Position numbers and translations under genes: made by a program
Notes under the pieces: model-generated
The model's database searches: none
Told to the model about the DNA's origin: nothing
What the model saw: the letters and a program-made list of their open reading frames with translations, nothing else
Shown here: in pieces, positions 6,590 to 7,990 of the stretch
How positions within the stretch are numbered: the first letter of the stretch is position 1
Layout of the letters: the number at the start of each line of letters is the position of its first letter
NCBI GenBank assembly: GCA_041674265.1
Contig: JBAYWC010000117.1
Coordinates: 1-7,990, forward strand
DNA length: 7,990 nt
Origin: QYQL01 sp041674265
GTDB lineage: Bacteria; Verrucomicrobiota; Verrucomicrobiia; Chthoniobacterales; Terrimicrobiaceae
Direction of reading: 5' to 3'

Positions 6590-7466
6590 GAGCATTCCTG
6601 CAGAGCGCCCCGGGCTGTGGGGGATCGGCTGCGAGTGACGGAAGGGCTTGGCGAAAGGAGGGGAAGCGGGGAGCCCATCCGTTTGAGCGCAATTTGGCGT
6701 TGCTGACGCGCTTGCTGGTCCAACCCCGCTTGCGGTTCCGGTCGTGCGGGCCATCGGGAGGGGGCGGTTTGTCCAGAAATTCGGCGATCCATCCGCAAAT
6801 GTCGCGTTGGGTGACGGGCGAGTCGTCGCAGACATTGTAGATACCGGCCTGGACAGTGGGATTGGCCAGGAATGCCAGCGCCCGGGCGGCGTCATCCCGG
6901 TGAATCTGGTTGATCCAGCGGGAACCTTCCCCTTCCAGCACCGCGCTGCCTTCAAGAAATTTTCGCAGGAACACGGAGCGTCCGGGTCCATAGATTCCTG
7001 CGAGGCGGGCCACGATCCCTCCGGCACACAAGGCCAACGCTTCCGTTTCGAGAAGGATGCGGCCTGTTTCACGCGATGGCTTCGTGGGGGAATTCTCATC
7101 CACCCACTCCCCATTCTCCTGTGCATAAACCGATGTGCTTCCGGTGAAAATCACACGCCGCGGCTCAAAAAAATTCATCAAATTGGAAAGCCCGTCGCGG
7201 TAAACGGCCCGATAAGCGTCGGCGTCACCGCCGCGTGAACTGGCGCAATGGATCAGCAGATCGGGGGTTTTCCACGGTTTCGGGATACTCGAAAGCGATC
7301 CGGCGATATCCGTGGCTCGAACCTCGAAAGGCCTGTTGGCAAGCCTCCCGGCGGTTTCCCTGGTGGAACACAGCCCCAGTACATGGGAGCCGGATTCTGA
7401 AAACAAAAAGGCTGCGGCCTCCCCGAGGAAGCCGCAGCCGGCAATAACCACCCGCGATGGGTCCAA
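6573..7466 (-). CDS. YeeZ-like atypical SDR / NAD(P)-dependent epimerase family protein, TTG start
   Basis: The 297-residue product has an N-terminal Rossmann motif VVIAGCGFLG (6-15, G-x-G-x-x-G). RRVIFTGSTSVYAQENG follows at about 102-118, then SGR/ETGR-LLETE-like sequence, ARLAGIYGPGR, and NQIHRDDAARAL. This order closely follows E. coli YeeZ (IIFTSSTSVYG, RLAGLVGPGR, NLVHLEDV), including the absence of a clear YxxxK catalytic lysine, so it is an atypical SDR. Substrate is unknown to me. No ATG is available at the right place; the frame starts at TTG (7466-7464), 2 nt after the rpsU stop, with no Shine-Dalgarno, so translation probably depends on re-initiation by ribosomes leaving rpsU. Codons 10-23 coincide with an intrinsic-terminator-like structure. 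The final 28 or so residues run past the usual family end, and the last 17 nt overlap hemL. Confidence 0.85.
   Translation of the reverse strand: MDPSRVVIAGCGFLGEAAAFLFSESGSHVLGLCSTRETAGRLANRPFEVRATDIAGSLSSIPKPWKTPDLLIHCASSRGGDADAYRAVYRDGLSNLMNFFEPRRVIFTGSTSVYAQENGEWVDENSPTKPSRETGRILLETEALALCAGGIVARLAGIYGPGRSVFLRKFLEGSAVLEGEGSRWINQIHRDDAARALAFLANPTVQAGIYNVCDDSPVTQRDICGWIAEFLDKPPPPDGPHDRNRKRGWTSKRVSNAKLRSNGWAPRFPSFRQALPSLAADPPQPGALCRNALKKRF
7400..7439 (-). terminator. Intrinsic terminator/attenuator inside the SDR coding sequence
   Basis: Read on the minus strand, GGCTGCGGCTTCC pairs with GGAGGCCGCAGCC around a TCGG loop, giving 13 contiguous pairs with a single G-T wobble. The run TTTTTGTTTT follows at once (7409-7400). 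This is a textbook rho-independent terminator. The stem starts 29 nt past the rpsU stop codon, so it is well placed to end rpsU mRNA, yet it lies wholly within SDR codons 10-23. The plus-strand side has no matching T-run, so it should act only on minus-strand transcription. Ribosomes entering the SDR at TTG could prevent folding and so allow read-through; that is inference. Confidence 0.75.
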
Positions 7467-7468
7467 GA

Positions 7469-7675
7469 TCAGGACACGGGGTTGAAATTAAAGCGGATTT
7501 TCATCTTCGCACGCTTGGCATTGTTTTTTGCTTTGCGGCGCGAGCGTTGCGTCGGGGTTTCAAAGGCGCGCAAACGACGCACCTCATCCATCAGCCCCTC
7601 GGCATCAAGCTTCGACTTGAGGCGCTTCAGCGCGCGATCAATCGGCTCTCCTTTTCGAACGATTACTTCCGGCAT
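7469..7675 (-). CDS. rpsU: Small ribosomal subunit protein bS21
   Basis: bS21 is a small basic protein of the 30S platform near the anti-Shine-Dalgarno end of 16S rRNA, needed for efficient initiation. The 68-residue product begins PEVIVRKGEPIDRALKRLKSKL, matching the conserved bS21 N-terminus. It keeps the GLMDEVRRLRAFETPTQRSRRK segment and a Lys/Arg-rich tail. The very C-terminus (KIRFNFNPVS) differs from the RxRLY-type ending of proteobacterial bS21. The ATG at 7675 has a strong AGGTGA site 4 nt upstream. It is followed after 2 nt by the TTG start of the SDR gene, and its likely terminator lies within that gene. Confidence 0.93.
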   Translation of the reverse strand: MPEVIVRKGEPIDRALKRLKSKLDAEGLMDEVRRLRAFETPTQRSRRKAKNNAKRAKMKIRFNFNPVS

Positions 7676-7679
7676 AAAT

Positions 7680-7685
7680 TCACCT
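7680..7685 (-). promoter_or_regulatory. Strong Shine-Dalgarno of rpsU
   Basis: AGGTGA on the minus strand, 4 nt before the ATG, is the best ribosome-binding site in the window. Most other genes here have weak or no recognisable site, so it marks rpsU as strongly translated and fixes its start. Confidence 0.7.
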
Positions 7686-7708
7686 ACTTTCAGAAAAATT
7701 TGAAACGC

Positions 7709-7737
7709 AGGCTAATCCTGGCAGGCCCTCTCGTCAA
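7709..7737 (-). promoter_or_regulatory. Candidate sigma-70-type promoter of rpsU
   Basis: On the minus strand, TTGACG (7737-7732, 5 of 6 to the -35 consensus) is followed after exactly 17 nt by TAGCCT (7714-7709, 3 of 6 to TATAAT). That would give a 5' leader of about 25 nt carrying the AGGTGA site. Position and spacing are good but the -10 is weak, so this is a candidate only. Confidence 0.4.
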
Positions 7738-7776
7738 TCAGGAATCCGTGACATAACGCGACACGGCAAGGCATTT

Positions 7777-7990
7777 TCATTTAAAGAGGTTTTTGCAGAT
7801 CATGTTGTAGGGAAGCGAGATTTTCATGGAGGAAAGCTCCCGGATGAATGGCCAGGATTTGTCGGGGACGAGGCGGGCTTTGAGGGCGATGAGCGCCCCT
7901 CTCAGTATGGCGAGATTGCCGTTGAGGTTCACGTTTTTGGAGCGGGTGAAAAGGGGAGGCGGAGGCCGCGATTTTTCCTGCCGCCCCGAA
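7777..7990 (-). CDS. C-terminal part of an unidentified protein (gene continues past the window edge)
   Basis: A minus-strand frame is open from the right edge to a TGA at 7777-7779 and encodes about 70 residues. I read it as a genuine C-terminus: a basic, proline-rich stretch (RQEKSRPPPPLFTRSKN), then a mixed hydrophobic/charged section (NLAILRGALIALKARL), and the end KISLPYNMICKNLFK. There is no plausible start within the window; the first Met in frame lies 17 residues from the end. I do not recognise the family. The other minus-strand frames here are low-complexity His/Pro/Gln/Arg translations typical of shadow frames. It ends 101 nt upstream of rpsU with no clear terminator between, so some read-through into rpsU is possible. 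The gene should be identified from its upstream sequence. Confidence 0.5.
   Translation of the reverse strand, partial: SGRQEKSRPPPPLFTRSKNVNLNGNLAILRGALIALKARLVPDKSWPFIRELSSMKISLPYNMICKNLFK

Noticed and set aside
6544..6594. Possible terminator of hemL near the TTTTTT run
   Set aside because: The six-T run at the stop codon has no stable GC-rich stem immediately before it.
7781..7990. Alternative minus-strand frame ending at TAA 7781-7783
   Set aside because: Its translation is a low-complexity His/Pro/Gln/Arg string typical of a shadow; the frame ending at 7777 looks like a real protein C-terminus.

Overview
The window is a GC-rich bacterial chromosomal segment made mostly of housekeeping genes. 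The organism is probably from the Verrucomicrobiota or a relative. That rests on overall character (high GC, weak Shine-Dalgarno signals in most genes, a GC-rich palindromic hairpin repeat beside a gene end) and not on a diagnostic marker, so treat it as a modest-confidence guess. No phage, IS transposase, CRISPR array, tRNA or rRNA is visible.

Layout. Positions 1-321 have no convincing gene. They hold a cluster of GC-rich hairpins and a 23-nt hairpin unit present twice in inverted orientation; the second copy lies 1 nt past the stop codon of glf. On the minus strand at 322-1491 is glf (UDP-galactopyranose mutase, cell-surface galactofuranose precursor). A 254-nt divergent spacer follows. A tightly packed plus-strand cluster then runs from 1746 to 6589: fmt, pyrH, frr, a small secreted thioredoxin-fold-like protein, hpt, a MoaD/ThiS-like protein, and hemL. 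Several junctions are ATGA overlaps (pyrH/frr, frr/4013) or an 11-nt overlap (hpt/5050), which suggests one transcript with translational coupling. The cluster links translation initiation (formyl-Met-tRNA), ribosome recycling, UMP and purine nucleotide supply, and tetrapyrrole synthesis.

On the minus strand, convergent to hemL and overlapping its 3' end by 17 bp, lies a two-gene unit: rpsU (bS21, 7675-7469), then 2 nt later a TTG-initiated YeeZ-like atypical SDR (7466-6573). The right edge carries the C-terminal part of an unidentified minus-strand protein.

Most interesting signal: an excellent intrinsic-terminator structure on the minus strand (13-bp stem, 4-nt loop, then ten bases of which nine are T). 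It lies inside the first 23 codons of the SDR gene, 29 nt past the rpsU stop. Its hairpin is formed by the codons of the Rossmann G-x-G-x-x-G motif. This looks like an rpsU terminator or attenuator embedded in a downstream coding sequence. Secondary points are a MoaD-like protein without the C-terminal Gly-Gly (with a possible frameshift explanation), a degenerate exported thioredoxin-like protein coupled to frr, and the hairpin repeat at the glf 3' end.
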